DNA from: Photobacterium profundum SS9
GTDB taxonomy: Bacteria > Pseudomonadota > Gammaproteobacteria > Enterobacterales > Vibrionaceae
Assembly: GCF_000196255.1 (NCBI RefSeq)
Contig: NC_006370.1
Span: forward strand, 1,642,187 to 1,706,186
Direction: 5' to 3'
DNA length: 64,000 nucleotides
The translations under genes and the position numbers were made by a program. Positions 30,273-42,275 of the stretch are shown here, one piece after another. The notes below the pieces were generated by a model. It had not been told where the DNA came from and searched no databases. It saw nothing but the letters and a program-made list of their open reading frames with translations. The stretch's first letter is position 1. The number at the start of each line of letters is the position of its first letter.

Positions 30273-31842
30273 TCAAGGTTTAGGAAGGTAAGTATGGCTT
30301 AAACGACTTTCATCATATTTTGATGAATGGTACGGTAATGGTGATTTGACCACCGTTGTGTCAGTAAGCGTTTTTAGGTAGGCCACAATCGCAGCTTCTT
30401 CTTTGGGTGTCAGCCTCAGGTCACCAGTGATACCTCTTGCAGTTGTTTCTGGGTATTCGGAGGTTGGCCAGCAGTTGTTTGCAATGGCCTCTTCAACGGT
30501 CGCTGCTTGTATTCCATATTCCACTTCACAGTTTGGCTTTATATCCCGAGTGTTATAGAAATGTACTAATTGCCCAAGAGTTTTGAAATAACCGTTGTGG
30601 GTAAAGGCTTTGGTAAAGTTACTATTTGGCCGCTGGTCAACGTTACGTAGGGTCGGTGTTTTATGAAGCCCTTCGTGACTTTTAATATCAGTTAAAAACA
30701 TTACACCTATATCTGGTATTGTTGTTTCAGTAATACCCGGGACTTCATAATTCTTGGGTACGCCAATATTATGGTAGGAATCATCGGCATAGCGTTCAAA
30801 TTTATCTGTACCATCACTCGTTTCTCCACTACGGACACTGCGGTGACAGAAGAGGCAACCAGCACCATCTCCACCGAAGGGGCGTGGAGCGCCATAGAAA
30901 AGATCATGCCCTAGATTTTCTTCATCGGTCAAACCCATGAGCGGAAATTTGCCATTGTCGTGTATTGTATCGTATTCCAGAGCAGTGTCTCGCTTGGCGT
31001 TAAATACGTTATTATCAGCTGACATCTGCCAGGCGCCCAAGGCAACAGCAAACCGTCCAAAAGCTGAATCGGTATCTTTTTTACAGTCGAGTTCTTTACC
31101 CCATGAAAAATAGTACAGTTCAGAACCCCACTTGGTTTTTGCTACTTGTTCGCAGGTTGCCTGCTTGTCTTTATGACCCTGCTCAACTGGATTTATGAAA
31201 GGGCTTGCATGAGCCTGATCTGCTACTGGTCCGAGATATTTTGTGTACATCTCTTCGTATTTATTGCCATCCGGCAATCCATCAAATACTTTTATACCAG
31301 CTTCTTCAATCTTGGTTCCGGTTGCCCGTCCGTTCCAGAATGCACCACCACAAGGTAAACGAAATGGAGCGCAAGAACCACTAAAGTTAGGGGTGCCAGA
31401 GCGCTCCCCATACTCATCTAAAAACTGGACGTATTTGTTTGTCGGCGGCTTTAGGGCACCAGCATTTTGATTTCCGGGGTTTGTATTACCGCCCTCTTTG
31501 TTTGGGTTTTGACCATGATTTACACCATTAGGATCAGCACCAGTGACGGCAACTTGGGTCTGGTTAGTTTGAGAATGACCATTGGTACCGCCGGCATCTG
31601 GACTATGGCAGGATGCACAGGCCATTCGCTTCGGATCAGAAATATTTTCAAAAAATAACCGTTTCCCGAACTCCTCTAAAATAAGTAAGATCATACTCCC
31701 CCGAATCAGGCTTTGCATTGGCGGTATTGGAAATGACAGATACTCCAATAGCTAACCCGACTGAAGCAATTAACATTGCCGATTTACTTTTATTTCTAGC
31801 ACTGATTTTAAATGCCATTTTTGTGATTTTTGGTCGAGTCAT
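30273..31842 (-). pseudogene. Di-heme cytochrome c peroxidase-like protein, frameshifted after the signal peptide
   Basis: The 3' part encodes about 480 residues of a di-heme peroxidase-like protein, with heme sites CASCH near its start and CLFCH in the middle, and the EFGKRLFFE segment typical of the family. Its own frame has no plausible start. A second frame begins at ATG 31842 with an AAGGTG ribosome site and encodes a clear signal peptide ending ANA, then stops at 31648. The two frames join if one base is removed between about 31675 and 31702, either at a run of five Cs (31698-31702) or in the GAGGAG stretch. The gene is therefore disrupted by a +1 shift, or the assembly holds an extra base. 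Confidence 0.8.
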
Positions 31843-31860
31843 TATTGTGCACCTTTGCAT

Positions 31861-32438
31861 CGGGGTTGAAGTGCTGAATCAATGTGTGATTGTTAAGATA
31901 TGAGACACAACTTTTTTTAGCCATTTTGTCTTCTTTGTGTAACTTTTATCACCTTTGATAAATTAAATTGATATTGAATAATTTGAGCCGACCAATAGAT
32001 ATTAAAATTCAATGTATAAGTTGTTAGATAATAAAAGTGGGGGGAGTATAAAAATAATAATTTAGTGATAAAAAAACATGAAGAAAAACGCTAATGAAAA
32101 TATATTAGCAATTCTGTTTCTGGGTATTATTTTTTTTGCACTTATTAATAAATATCGACAGTTTACTCCTGACTTTGAATTCCATTATGAAGTACATGAC
32201 ATATGTCGCTGGTATAACTTATCCCAAAGGCCTGCTTTTTAAGGCGATTGCTCAGGCTTGGCAACAACAAACAGCAACAGGTATTTCAAGTAAACCCTAA
32301 CGCAGTTAACCTTAATTACGTGTTATCCCTTTACTACTGTTAGCGTAAATGGCTCTTTTCGATGGGTGGTGACCGCGATACCTGCATAAATATGCACGTT
32401 ATCGATTAATAACAAAGAAGCGATAACAAAGTGATTAA
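31861..32438. other. AT-rich gap with one possible small membrane protein gene
   Basis: The region is AT-rich and mostly without coding signal. One frame at 32078-32242 (plus) encodes 54 residues, starting MKKNANENIL with one hydrophobic helix (ILFLGIIFFALI). It has no clear ribosome site (GTGATAAAAAAAC precedes it). A second short overlapping frame to 32300 has no known match. I cannot support either as expressed. Confidence 0.3.
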
Positions 32439-33200
32439 CTACGAAGGGACTTCACCACGGAAAATACCCGCCGTTGAACTAAGAACATCTTTTAACCAGC
32501 TTGAAGTGACTTGTAGATTAAGCCACTCAGGTCGAAACTGAAAACGATGCCAATCAGAGAGTAAATCTATTGTTGAACTGAAGGGTGGTGCAATAAGAAA
32601 TAAGGCAACAACCGCAGCCAATTGCGCCGTGCTAATGAAAGGGTTTTTAAAAGAAATAACCTTCATCGCAGTACCAAAAGAGGACTTTAATTTTCGGTTT
32701 GCTAAATCAACGCTATAGCATTCATCCAATGCAAGATGTAGCATCCCACCAAAAGCGACGAATAATCCAGATAGCCAACTGGTCGCATTGCTATAGCCCA
32801 TATAGTGGGTCATACACACAATGCACATGCTCAGTAATGCAATAAAGGCCAGTGAATGACAACAGCCCCTATGGATGGTAAGTTTTTCAAAAAATGATTT
32901 TGCGCTATGGCGAATAAATATATAAAAAGCCACAGCTGCCAAAACAAGTTCTAGCATCGTGACTTGTGCATAGAGGTGGCAAATTAATACAAAGCTGCAT
33001 ACGCAAGCAAATAAACTAAACAGGGTGCGCATAGAGGTCGAATTGTCTGAATCGATGTCAGGTAATAATCCACCGATAGTGCCTAAAAAGGTCAACCATA
33101 GTGCAGTAATAGGCTGTATGTTTCCTGCCGATAATAAAGCGGTGGCCGCTAAACTACTGGCGATAGCCGCATAATTCAAATGTGTATTGAAGTTAGCCAC
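32439..33200 (-). CDS. YdjM-like integral membrane metal-dependent hydrolase family protein
   Basis: A 253-residue membrane protein with about five hydrophobic segments. The conserved histidines and acids of the YdjM/DUF457 family are visible in NFNTHLNY near the start, LLPDIDSD near 48, HRGCCHS near 108 and LDECYS near 157. E. coli YdjM belongs to the LexA regulon, but I found no clear SOS box here. The function is unknown beyond the family name. No operon partner. Confidence 0.8.
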   Translation of the reverse strand: MANFNTHLNYAAIASSLAATALLSAGNIQPITALWLTFLGTIGGLLPDIDSDNSTSMRTLFSLFACVCSFVLICHLYAQVTMLELVLAAVAFYIFIRHSAKSFFEKLTIHRGCCHSLAFIALLSMCIVCMTHYMGYSNATSWLSGLFVAFGGMLHLALDECYSVDLANRKLKSSFGTAMKVISFKNPFISTAQLAAVVALFLIAPPFSSTIDLLSDWHRFQFRPEWLNLQVTSSWLKDVLSSTAGIFRGEVPS

Positions 33201-33702
33201 TGGTGCTCTTAGGGTTTGTTATTTTCACAGCTTCGCCTCTATACCAATGTTCACTGTGTTTATATCCAGTATTATGGTGCAAATTGTGGCGACATCAATG
33301 AAAAATCATGAATTTGTCATATGTATTACATCAAGGGCTGATTTTTTAAGCGATATGCCTCACGCATGGAGCAATTATCATTGAAAAATGGCATTAGATA
33401 GGATTAATACATAAATTAAATATATTTTCTAAAGTTTCACATATCTATTCATCTAAAGCATGTGATCATGAGTTTTCCTACATAAGCGGGACTTACCACT
33501 AGTGTAATACTATAAAGCCATCATTAGTTTGTTTTAAAAGCGTCAGATGTTAAATGTTTTGTTGTTTTATGTGTTGCGGGTGTTTGAGTTACTAGCGGTT
33601 TATTTGCTATAAAACGGTAGTATCTTTTTTGATACATGCTGTTAAAAACAAATTGATTGTTTTGATTCATTACTGAAGCAGCGACAAATAACAGGGATGT
33701 TT
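33201..33702. other. Promoter region of the amino acid ABC transporter operon
   Basis: About 500 AT-rich bases between two divergent genes, with no credible gene and no recognisable operator. The region should contain promoters for both. Confidence 0.4.
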
Positions 33703-34500
33703 ATGCGTAAATTATTGGGTGGTATTGTTGCCGCTGTAGCTTTAATGAGTACTTCTGCTGCTGTTACTGCGGGTCCTATTCTTGACGATATAGCTAAATC
33801 AGGCGAACTACGTGTTTGTTTTGATGCGGGTTATATGCCGTTTGAAATGAAGAGTAAGAATGGCTCATTCATTGGTTTTGATATTGATATTGGCAAGCAG
33901 ATGGCTCGCCAAATGGGTGTTAAATATGTACCTATCAACACCGCGTGGGATGGCATCATTCCAACATTGTTGACGGGTAAGTGCCACATGATCAATGCCG
34001 GTATGACAATCAATGCACAGCGTAATATGCGCGTGAATTTTGCTGACCCATACATTGTTATTGGTCAATCTATTCTGATAAACCCTGAGCTTGAGGGTGA
34101 AATCACTAGCTATAAAGACTTGAACGACAGTAAATATACGATTGCAACCAAGCTAGGTACAACGGGCGAGCAAGCAATTAAGCGCATGATTAGCAAAGCG
34201 AAGCTAAATGTTTTCGAAACGCAATCGGATGCTGTACTAGAAGTGGCTAACGGCAAAGCGGATGCGTTTATTTACGATATGCCATTTAACGCGATTTATG
34301 CGTCACAAAATGACGGCAAAGTTATTCACCTAGAACAACCGTTTACTTATGAACCTTTAGGCTGGGCGATTGCACAAGGCGATAGCGACATGCTCAACTT
34401 TTTGAATAACTTCCTTCGTCAGATTAAAGGCGATGGCACTTATGATCGTGTTTACGATAAGTGGTTTAAAAATGACAGCTGGTTAAAGCAAGTACAGTAA
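33703..34500 (+). CDS. Periplasmic polar amino acid-binding protein of an ABC transporter
   Basis: A 265-residue solute-binding protein. A signal peptide of about 24 residues ends near AVTAG, followed by the family pattern GELRVCFDAGYMPFEM, GFDIDIGKQMA and later WDGIIPTLL. These are signatures of the polar amino acid (family 3) binding proteins such as those for lysine, arginine, glutamine or cystine; the exact ligand is undetermined. The ATG at 33703 sits six bases after AGGGA, better than the ATG two codons earlier. Permease and ATPase genes follow. Confidence 0.92.
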   Translation: MRKLLGGIVAAVALMSTSAAVTAGPILDDIAKSGELRVCFDAGYMPFEMKSKNGSFIGFDIDIGKQMARQMGVKYVPINTAWDGIIPTLLTGKCHMINAGMTINAQRNMRVNFADPYIVIGQSILINPELEGEITSYKDLNDSKYTIATKLGTTGEQAIKRMISKAKLNVFETQSDAVLEVANGKADAFIYDMPFNAIYASQNDGKVIHLEQPFTYEPLGWAIAQGDSDMLNFLNNFLRQIKGDGTYDRVYDKWFKNDSWLKQVQ

Positions 34501-34581
34501 TCTTTATTGGCTAGGCATAGTGTCTGGCCAATTTTTTATCTTCATTTGTTTTAATCTCCAATACGCCTAATGGAAGTAGTT

Positions 34582-35529
34582 ATGCTTAGGACGTCTAATC
34601 GTTGGCTGTGGCACGGCATTTTTGTAGTTATCGTCGCGTTGTCTATTGTTGGTATTTACCAAGCCTCAAAACAAATAAATTATAACTGGCAATGGGAAAG
34701 GGTGACGCCTTTCTTGTTTGATACCTCTCCAAAAGAAGTGATTGCCGCTGGGGATGGCAGTGTTGTTATTAACGATGATGGCTCATTGGTTGTTAATTTC
34801 GATTACGATGATGAACCACAAGTTGTTACTCAGTACGACGAGCTGTTTGTTGCTGATAGCGATATTGTTTTTGAGGGTGATGTTCTTGCCCAATCAGAAC
34901 ACTGGGCTGTTGGTCCTTTAATTTTAGGTTTGTGGGTAACCCTAAAAATATCCATTATTTCTCTTTTCTTTGCCGTTATCATTGGATTAGTGGCAGGCTT
35001 AATGAGAATTTCAAATAACCCTGTGACGAAGAATCTCTCATTTTTATACGTTGAAATTATTCGTGGCACACCGCTGTTAATCCAAATATTTATTGTCTAT
35101 TTTTTCTTGGGCACAATATTTGATTTAGAACGATTTACGGCGGGTGTGGTGGCGCTTTCAGTTTTTACTGGCGCCTATATTGCCGAGATCATTCGATCGG
35201 GTATTCAATCTATTCCCCCTGGGCAAATGGAAGCTGCGCGTTCATTAGGGATGAATTACCCCAAGGCAATGGCTTACGTTATTTTACCTCAAGCATTTAA
35301 GCGCACATTACCGCCAATGGCGGGTCAACTTATCACGCTGATTAAAGATTCTTCATTAGTGTCTGTTATTTCTATCACTGATTTAACCAAAGCTGGGCGA
35401 GAGGTAATTAGTGGCAGCTTTGCAACGTTTGAAGTGTGGTTTGTGGTTGCGGGTCTGTATTTATTACTGACTATTTCACTATCATGGGTAGTGCAACGTA
35501 TTGAGAAGAGGTTAGCGTCTAGTGACTAG
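34582..35529 (+). CDS. Amino acid ABC transporter permease
   Basis: A 315-residue inner-membrane permease of the HisM/GlnP type. After a first membrane helix it has an unusual periplasmic segment of about 90 residues (aspartate-rich, up to ~105), then the permease core with [18 protein letters not shown] and the EAA loop [20 protein letters not shown]. Only one permease gene is present, so it probably forms a homodimer. GGAAG before the ATG at 34582 supports this start. The 3' end lies 19 bases before the ATPase start. Confidence 0.92.
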   Translation: MLRTSNRWLWHGIFVVIVALSIVGIYQASKQINYNWQWERVTPFLFDTSPKEVIAAGDGSVVINDDGSLVVNFDYDDEPQVVTQYDELFVADSDIVFEGDVLAQSEHWAVGPLILGLWVTLKISIISLFFAVIIGLVAGLMRISNNPVTKNLSFLYVEIIRGTPLLIQIFIVYFFLGTIFDLERFTAGVVALSVFTGAYIAEIIRSGIQSIPPGQMEAARSLGMNYPKAMAYVILPQAFKRTLPPMAGQLITLIKDSSLVSVISITDLTKAGREVISGSFATFEVWFVVAGLYLLLTISLSWVVQRIEKRLASSD

Positions 35530-35548
35530 AGATTACCAAGGCGACAAT

Positions 35549-36274
35549 ATGATTGTTGCTACGAATGTCGATAAGATCTACCCCAACGGATGCCATGCAC
35601 TGAAAAAAGTCAGTGCAACCGTAAAGCGTGGGGAAGTGGTTGTTATTATTGGTCCATCTGGTTCGGGTAAATCAACGTTTTTACGTACGTTGAATCAGTT
35701 AGAGGTGATTAATTCGGGCGACATCATGATTGATGGCATGGATATGTACGCCCGTGGTAGCAACATTAATGCGTTACGTGAAAACGTGGGTATGGTGTTT
35801 CAGTCTTTTAATTTATTCCCTCACAAAACAGTAAAGGGAAACGTCATGCTTGCGCCATTGACGGTCACAAAGCGTGATGCTAAAGAAGTAGAACAACACG
35901 CGAAAGATCTGATTTATCGTGTTGGTTTAGCTGAAAAAATGGATGTGTATCCCTCTCATTTATCTGGTGGTCAACAACAACGTGTGGCTATTGCACGGGC
36001 ATTGGCGATGAAGCCTGATGTCATGTTATTTGATGAACCGACATCGGCGCTCGATCCTGAAATGGTCGGGGAAGTACTCGATGTAATGAAAGCACTTGCC
36101 GCTGATGGAATGACCATGGTGGTGGTAACCCATGAAATGGGCTTTGCGCGAGAAGTGGCTGATCGGGTGTTATTTATGGAAGACGGTGAGCTATTAGTGA
36201 GTGATACGCCCGAAAATGTATTCGATACGACAATACACCCGCGCTTACAGCAGTTCTTATCTAAAATATTGTAA
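35549..36274 (+). CDS. Amino acid ABC transporter ATP-binding protein (GlnQ type)
   Basis: A 241-residue ATPase. Walker A is GPSGSGKST (residues ~33-41), the Q-loop is [11 protein letters not shown], the signature is LSGGQQQR, Walker B is [14 protein letters not shown] and the switch His is in VVTHEMGFA. This pattern is that of the polar amino acid importers. The ATG at 35549 follows AAGGCG and gives the usual GlnQ length; an upstream GTG at 35522 overlaps the permease gene and is less likely. It completes a three-gene importer operon. Confidence 0.94.
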   Translation: MIVATNVDKIYPNGCHALKKVSATVKRGEVVVIIGPSGSGKSTFLRTLNQLEVINSGDIMIDGMDMYARGSNINALRENVGMVFQSFNLFPHKTVKGNVMLAPLTVTKRDAKEVEQHAKDLIYRVGLAEKMDVYPSHLSGGQQQRVAIARALAMKPDVMLFDEPTSALDPEMVGEVLDVMKALAADGMTMVVVTHEMGFAREVADRVLFMEDGELLVSDTPENVFDTTIHPRLQQFLSKIL

Positions 36275-36392
36275 TTCGAAGTGTTATATACATGCCGCTT
36301 TATACTTATTATTACGCGATAGTCATTATTTCGCGAAAGCATAAAGCGGTATTGTATTTACGTAGCGGATTATTCAGTCAGATCATTCAATG

Positions 36393-37103
36393 TTATGCGG
36401 CGATCAGTGCCGAGATAATACCGATAATGCCACCGAACACGCCGCCCCATATCACCAACCAGCCTAGATGTGCCGCTATCATCTTTTTTATCATTTCTTT
36501 CACTAGCTGCGGCGTTAATTCGTTTAAGCGTTGATCGATAATGTCTTCGATCGTGCTTCGAATTTCATCGAACATTGCAGGCTGTTCTATCTGATCTTTT
36601 AGTGCTTGCTTGAAAGCATCTTGCTGACTGATATCTGAAATTGCATCCTGCATTTTTTCAATAAAAGGTTGTTTCAGCGGTTGTAACGCCTCTTCGCCAC
36701 CCATCATCACCAGCATACCTCCGAATGAAGAACTCATGATGACTTCAATTAAAGAATCGAAGGTCGGGCTGAGGTCAACTTTATCAATTACAGGTTTCAG
36801 ATCAAGTTGAGCTGGGCTTGCCATTTCATTACTGAGGAAACGGTCAACATTTTCTTTAGTGAAGAACTGCTCCATCATCAAGGTTTTTATGCCTAATTTA
36901 AAGTCTTCAAAACGAGCAGGAATAACCCCAGAACCGTATAAGCCGGGTACTTTTTCAAACAACATGTGAATAGCTAACCAGTTTGTTAGCGCACCAGAAA
37001 ATGCAAACAAACCGCAGAACATGACAATTTGCTGGTTTGTGAGATAGCCAATAAGCAAAATCAACAATGAAATAATATTGGTTATTAGACTTTTATTGCT
37101 CAT
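36393..37103 (-). CDS. DUF445 family membrane protein
   Basis: A 236-residue protein with hydrophobic segments near the start (NIISLLILLIGYL and MFCGLFAFSGALTNWLAIHMLFE) and at the C-terminus (LVIWGGVFGGIIGIISALIA). The WLAIHMLFEKVPGLYGSGVIP stretch is typical of the DUF445/YheB-type family. The function is not established. The ATG at 37103 has GAGG upstream; the frame extends to 37265 but without any ribosome site and overlapping the next gene. The gene follows the symporter gene on the same strand by 146 bases. Confidence 0.8.
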   Translation of the reverse strand: MSNKSLITNIISLLILLIGYLTNQQIVMFCGLFAFSGALTNWLAIHMLFEKVPGLYGSGVIPARFEDFKLGIKTLMMEQFFTKENVDRFLSNEMASPAQLDLKPVIDKVDLSPTFDSLIEVIMSSSFGGMLVMMGGEEALQPLKQPFIEKMQDAISDISQQDAFKQALKDQIEQPAMFDEIRSTIEDIIDQRLNELTPQLVKEMIKKMIAAHLGWLVIWGGVFGGIIGIISALIAA

Positions 37104-37249
37104 AAAATCCTCAGGGTGGGAAGTAAGTAGAAAACCGCGAGATTCTAGCAAAATAGTGTGACTAATGTCATGTTTATCGTCGGGGAATAAGCCAGCAGTG
37201 TAATGCTGGCTAGTTACTTGATTATCTGTCTTGTTGATTATCTTGTTGG

Positions 37250-38494
37250 CTATGAACGCTGCCATTTGTCGATAACGTATGCAGCGATAATATCACCTTC
37301 AACATTGACCGCGGTACGGAAGGTATCAAGTGGACGTTCAATGATCAGCAAGATTGCAATGGCTTCTAATGGTATACCTGCTGCAAGTAACACTAACTGC
37401 ATGCCAGACATAGATCCAGAAGGCATGCCCGGCGCACCAATTGAAGATACCATCGCCATAATGAAGATCATGATTAAGCCGCTGGTACCCAAATCTACGC
37501 CGTAGAGTTGTGCCAAGAAAATGGCTGCTACACCTTCAAACAGTGCCGTTCCATCCATATTCATGATAGCCCCCAGAGGAAGTACCATACTGCTGGTTGA
37601 CTGTGAAACGCCTAACTCATTTTCTGCGGTTTGCATCGATAACGGTAAGGTTGCAGAACTTGATGATGTTGCGAATGCCATGGCCATAGGCGCTGATAAT
37701 GCTTTGAATAACGTACTGAATTTTATACCCGTTGCTAGCTTGGCGATAACAGGTAACACGATACCACCGTGAATCAGTGTGAGTACGAAAACCAATAAAG
37801 CGAATTGTGCAAGTTGACCAAAAATAGCGTTCCCGCTGGTGGCTGTAAACTCGAAAACAATGGCAAAAACGGCTATGGGTGCAAAGCGAATAATACCCGA
37901 GACAAAACGGTTCAAAGCACTGTTAACGCCAGAGATAACCTCAAACACAGGATGTTTAGTCGGTAAGCTAGTTAGCAGAGCAACACCAAATAGCAGAGAA
38001 AAAACAACAATGGCGAGCAAATTTGTATTAGTAAGTGCAGAAAAAGGATTGGCCAATGCCATATTGAATAGCTTTTCTGCAATAGCACCACCAGAGGCGG
38101 CTGTATTATCAATTAATTGTACATTTTCACCGACTGAAACCGATGCGGTATCGATTAGCTGTGGCCAAGCAGGCAAGGCGAGGGATGATCCTAACCCTAA
38201 TGCAATCGCAATCAATGAGGTAAAGCTATAAAACAATACCGCTTTATAACCCAGAGTTTTCAGCCGTAATGTGGAACCTAAACTGGTGATCCCTTGTAAC
38301 AGGGAAAACATCACAACCGCACCGACCACCATTTTTAACAACCCAATATAGGTTGTTTTCGTTAGCATCAGTAATTGAAAAGCTGTTGTTTGCGTTATAT
38401 TCGATGGAAGTGGCAACAGCGTGGCGAGAAGCCAAGCAATAACGGCAGATAGAAATAGCTGAATAGGCAGTGAAGTAAAATGTTTTTTGCTCAT
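37250..38494 (-). CDS. Sodium:dicarboxylate/amino acid symporter family protein (DAACS)
   Basis: A 414-residue membrane transporter with eight or more hydrophobic helices. Family motifs include ATSSSSATLPLSM in the first hairpin region and the MNMDGTALFEGVAAIFLAQ transmembrane helix that binds sodium and substrate in GltPh/DctA-type carriers. A dicarboxylate, glutamate or serine/threonine substrate is possible and cannot be decided. It has its own spacing to the adjacent genes and no evident regulator. Confidence 0.9.
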   Translation of the reverse strand: MSKKHFTSLPIQLFLSAVIAWLLATLLPLPSNITQTTAFQLLMLTKTTYIGLLKMVVGAVVMFSLLQGITSLGSTLRLKTLGYKAVLFYSFTSLIAIALGLGSSLALPAWPQLIDTASVSVGENVQLIDNTAASGGAIAEKLFNMALANPFSALTNTNLLAIVVFSLLFGVALLTSLPTKHPVFEVISGVNSALNRFVSGIIRFAPIAVFAIVFEFTATSGNAIFGQLAQFALLVFVLTLIHGGIVLPVIAKLATGIKFSTLFKALSAPMAMAFATSSSSATLPLSMQTAENELGVSQSTSSMVLPLGAIMNMDGTALFEGVAAIFLAQLYGVDLGTSGLIMIFIMAMVSSIGAPGMPSGSMSGMQLVLLAAGIPLEAIAILLIIERPLDTFRTAVNVEGDIIAAYVIDKWQRS

Positions 38495-38587
38495 TGTTGC
38501 GCCTTTTGTCTTGTCGTTATGATGAGTCTTTCGACAAGAAACAAATCCTATATATTGGATGCAGTAATCATCACGGCTTAATAAAAA

Positions 38588-38611
38588 AACAGCCTTCGAA
38601 TGAAGGCTGTT
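38588..38611 (-). terminator. Terminator of the formaldehyde dehydrogenase gene
   Basis: AACAGCCTTC and GAAGGCTGTT form a 10-bp stem around GAAT. On the minus strand it is followed by TTTTTTTA, 65 bases past the stop codon of the dehydrogenase gene. Confidence 0.9.
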
Positions 38612-38676
38612 TAGTCGACACTCAGTGAGGTCGTTAGGCGGCTACTCTTTATAGCCGCCGCTGTAATTGTATTTAC

Positions 38677-39876
<1,200 letters not shown>

Positions 39877-39994
39877 CTATTGTAGTCATTTCTCGTGGAG
39901 TGATAATCCCATTAAATGGTAAATGATTATTACTGTATAGAAATAGTTTAACTACAAAAAATAGAGAGGAAATTGTGTTGGTAACGACGGCGTA

Positions 39995-41281
39995 TTATTC
40001 ACGGGTGAGGTGAGTTTGTTGCCATTTTAGAAAGGGGAGGGTTAGGCAGAGTAACAATAAGGCATACACCATTTTCAAACCTAACCCATAGGCGAGAAGA
40101 GCACAGAACAAACAGCCTAGAAAAATGAGCCATTGGTAGCGCTTAGGTAGTAATTTAGCAGCAGCCATCATTGAGGCAAAGTAGATCACCACGAACACAC
40201 CATTAACCCATGCAATCAAATCTTCCAGCTCTCGGTTTGCCACATAAGCTAATATAATCACTAAGCCCATCACGATCAATATAGCAGCCAAAGCACGTGA
40301 TGGTACATTGTGTTGATTAAGGGGCGACAAGTAACGCGGCAATACGCCGTCTTTACTGAAACTCCACGCTAAGCGAGACAAACTAGCGGTATACACATTG
40401 ACGGTGGCTAACCCGCCAGCAATCCCCAGAATACCAATGACTTGTGCCCCTAAGCCGCCAAAACCATAGTTAAATGCATTAATCATGGCTAAATTGCTGC
40501 TTGGTAAATTACTGCTCTGTATATAGCTACCGACAGCATCGGTAGGCATTGGCATACGTAATAACACCCATGTACACAAAAAATAGATACCGCCGACTAA
40601 GACAGTACCGATCATCATTGCGGGTAACATATCTTTTTTTGGGTTGCGAAAATCATTGGCTAAGTGAGACATGGCTTCGACACCAAGGAAGCTCCAGAAT
40701 GCTAATCCTGCGGCTGTCATGATTAGATTTGGTTGGATCTTTTCTTGCGATAATACCGTTGAATAAGTCTGTGCTGCCGCTTCACCAGTTGTTAGCCCGA
40801 ACTGTATAATTGAAAAGAGCGCTATAACGACAATAATAATCGCTAACGTCAGTAAAAACTGCAACTTAGCAGATATCAGGATACCTTTGTAATTCAGCGC
40901 AAACAGCAGTAATAATGACCCTAGCTCTGCTGCCAATAAACCCTGTTCTGATAGAGGGGTTAATGCATGGACAAAATGGAAGGTCAGTAAAATCGCAGCA
41001 GGCGCGCCAATCGGAACCACAAACAAAAAAAGTAAACCGATGGAACGTCCAGCCACTTGACCAAAGGCTTGTTCGACAAAATAAGCGGGACCAGCAGCGT
41101 GTGGGAACTTGGCTGTTAGCGCCCCAAAGACAACGGTGACAGGTATGATAGCCAGTGTTAATAATAACCACGTATAGATCGCACCATAGCCAGCAATATC
41201 AATGGTCATTTGCGGTAAAATAAACACGCCAGTGCCTAGCAGTGTGGTGGCCATTAAGCCTGCGCCTTGCCATCGTCCCAT
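39995..41281 (-). CDS. yjeH: APC-family amino acid exporter of the YjeH type
   Basis: A 428-residue transporter with about twelve hydrophobic helices. The start MGRWQGAGLMATTLLGTGVF and the FPHAAGPAYFVEQAFG stretch match YjeH, which exports methionine and branched-chain amino acids in E. coli. It is divergent from an Lrp/AsnC-type regulator gene 168 bases away, a common arrangement in which the regulator senses the amino acid and controls the exporter. Confidence 0.88.
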   Translation of the reverse strand: MGRWQGAGLMATTLLGTGVFILPQMTIDIAGYGAIYTWLLLTLAIIPVTVVFGALTAKFPHAAGPAYFVEQAFGQVAGRSIGLLFLFVVPIGAPAAILLTFHFVHALTPLSEQGLLAAELGSLLLLFALNYKGILISAKLQFLLTLAIIIVVIALFSIIQFGLTTGEAAAQTYSTVLSQEKIQPNLIMTAAGLAFWSFLGVEAMSHLANDFRNPKKDMLPAMMIGTVLVGGIYFLCTWVLLRMPMPTDAVGSYIQSSNLPSSNLAMINAFNYGFGGLGAQVIGILGIAGGLATVNVYTASLSRLAWSFSKDGVLPRYLSPLNQHNVPSRALAAILIVMGLVIILAYVANRELEDLIAWVNGVFVVIYFASMMAAAKLLPKRYQWLIFLGCLFCALLAYGLGLKMVYALLLLCLTLPFLKWQQTHLTRE

Positions 41282-41449
41282 TTTTGTTGAACTGTCTATT
41301 CGTGGTGATATTCTAATTGATAGGTTGAGTATAAAGGGCTCGGTGCTGACAATCTGTCAGATTAACCCTGAAATATGCAGTTTTTCACGACAATTTGCAG
41401 GTTTTATGCAACAACACTAAAGACTTACCAAAAAGAGCAGAGGACGCCC

Positions 41450-41866
41450 TTGGACAAATTTGATCAGGCAATTATTGCCGAATTACGGAAAAACGCCCGC
41501 CAAAGTGTGTCTGCAATTGCGGAGGCGGTGAATTTGTCTCGTCCTGCAGTTACAGAGCGGATCAAAAAGTTGGAACAAACTGGTACGATTCGCGGTTATC
41601 AAGTCTTACTGTCAGAATCACAGAAAGAGGGCGTATCGGCTTATTTTGAAATTCGTCATCAATGTGCACGGTGTGCCGATGTGGTGGAAATATTTAAAAC
41701 GTTGCCTGAGGTACAATCTTGTCATGGGGTTAGTGGTGATATGGATTTATTGGTATTTGTAAAAGCTGATTCAATCCAACGTTTACATCAAATACGTGAA
41801 ACCTTGGATGCACATGCTGATATTGTCAAAATTAAAACCCACGTGGTTATGAGTGAGTGGTTGTAA
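41450..41866 (+). CDS. Lrp/AsnC-family transcriptional regulator
   Basis: A 138-residue regulator with the winged helix-turn-helix DKFDQAIIAELRKNARQSVS and SRPAVTERIKKLEQTG (residues ~2-50), then the RAM ligand-binding domain. The TTG at 41450 (LDKFDQ) is preceded by AGAGGA with suitable spacing and gives the family length. The frame continues upstream to 41375 without a ribosome site. The divergent partner is the YjeH-type exporter, its probable target. Confidence 0.88.
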   Translation: MDKFDQAIIAELRKNARQSVSAIAEAVNLSRPAVTERIKKLEQTGTIRGYQVLLSESQKEGVSAYFEIRHQCARCADVVEIFKTLPEVQSCHGVSGDMDLLVFVKADSIQRLHQIRETLDAHADIVKIKTHVVMSEWL

Positions 41867-42275
41867 TAACCAAATTACACGTATGATTTACGATACTCCG
41901 CCACAAGAAATTGAAATGCAAACACACATTGATCAACTAAAGCCATAGATACCGTTTCATCATCATGAATCGTGGCTTGGATAAAGACTATTTCCCCTGT
42001 GTTTTTAGGTAGGAATAAGCAAGGGATACGTTGTTAGAACATAACAATCATTCGGTTGTGCTCAAAGTGATTATATAATAACCATTAATATTAATAATCT
42101 ATATTAATATTATCGAAATGAAGAAGTGTGGGTAGTGATGCTAAAGGAATAAACGTTACACTAGGCCTACAAGTTTATTAAGAATTGACTATGGGATTTA
42201 CGGTCAATAACAATATAAGCTTCAATTAACTCAGTGCATGGACTGCGCACGTGCTTTATCTTAATTAGATTAAAA
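41867..42275. other. AT-rich gap after the AsnC-type gene
   Basis: About 400 bases without a credible gene. AT-rich palindromic runs of TAATATT and ATATTAAT occur near 42083-42115. No operator can be named. Confidence 0.35.

Noticed and set aside
35971..36342. 123-codon minus-strand frame
   Set aside because: It is antisense to the conserved second half of the ABC ATPase gene.
37839..38231. 130-codon plus-strand frame
   Set aside because: It is antisense to the symporter gene and has no start signals.
42083..42115. AT-rich palindromic run as a possible origin or operator
   Set aside because: The sequence is low-complexity TAATATT; no DnaA boxes or iterons accompany it.
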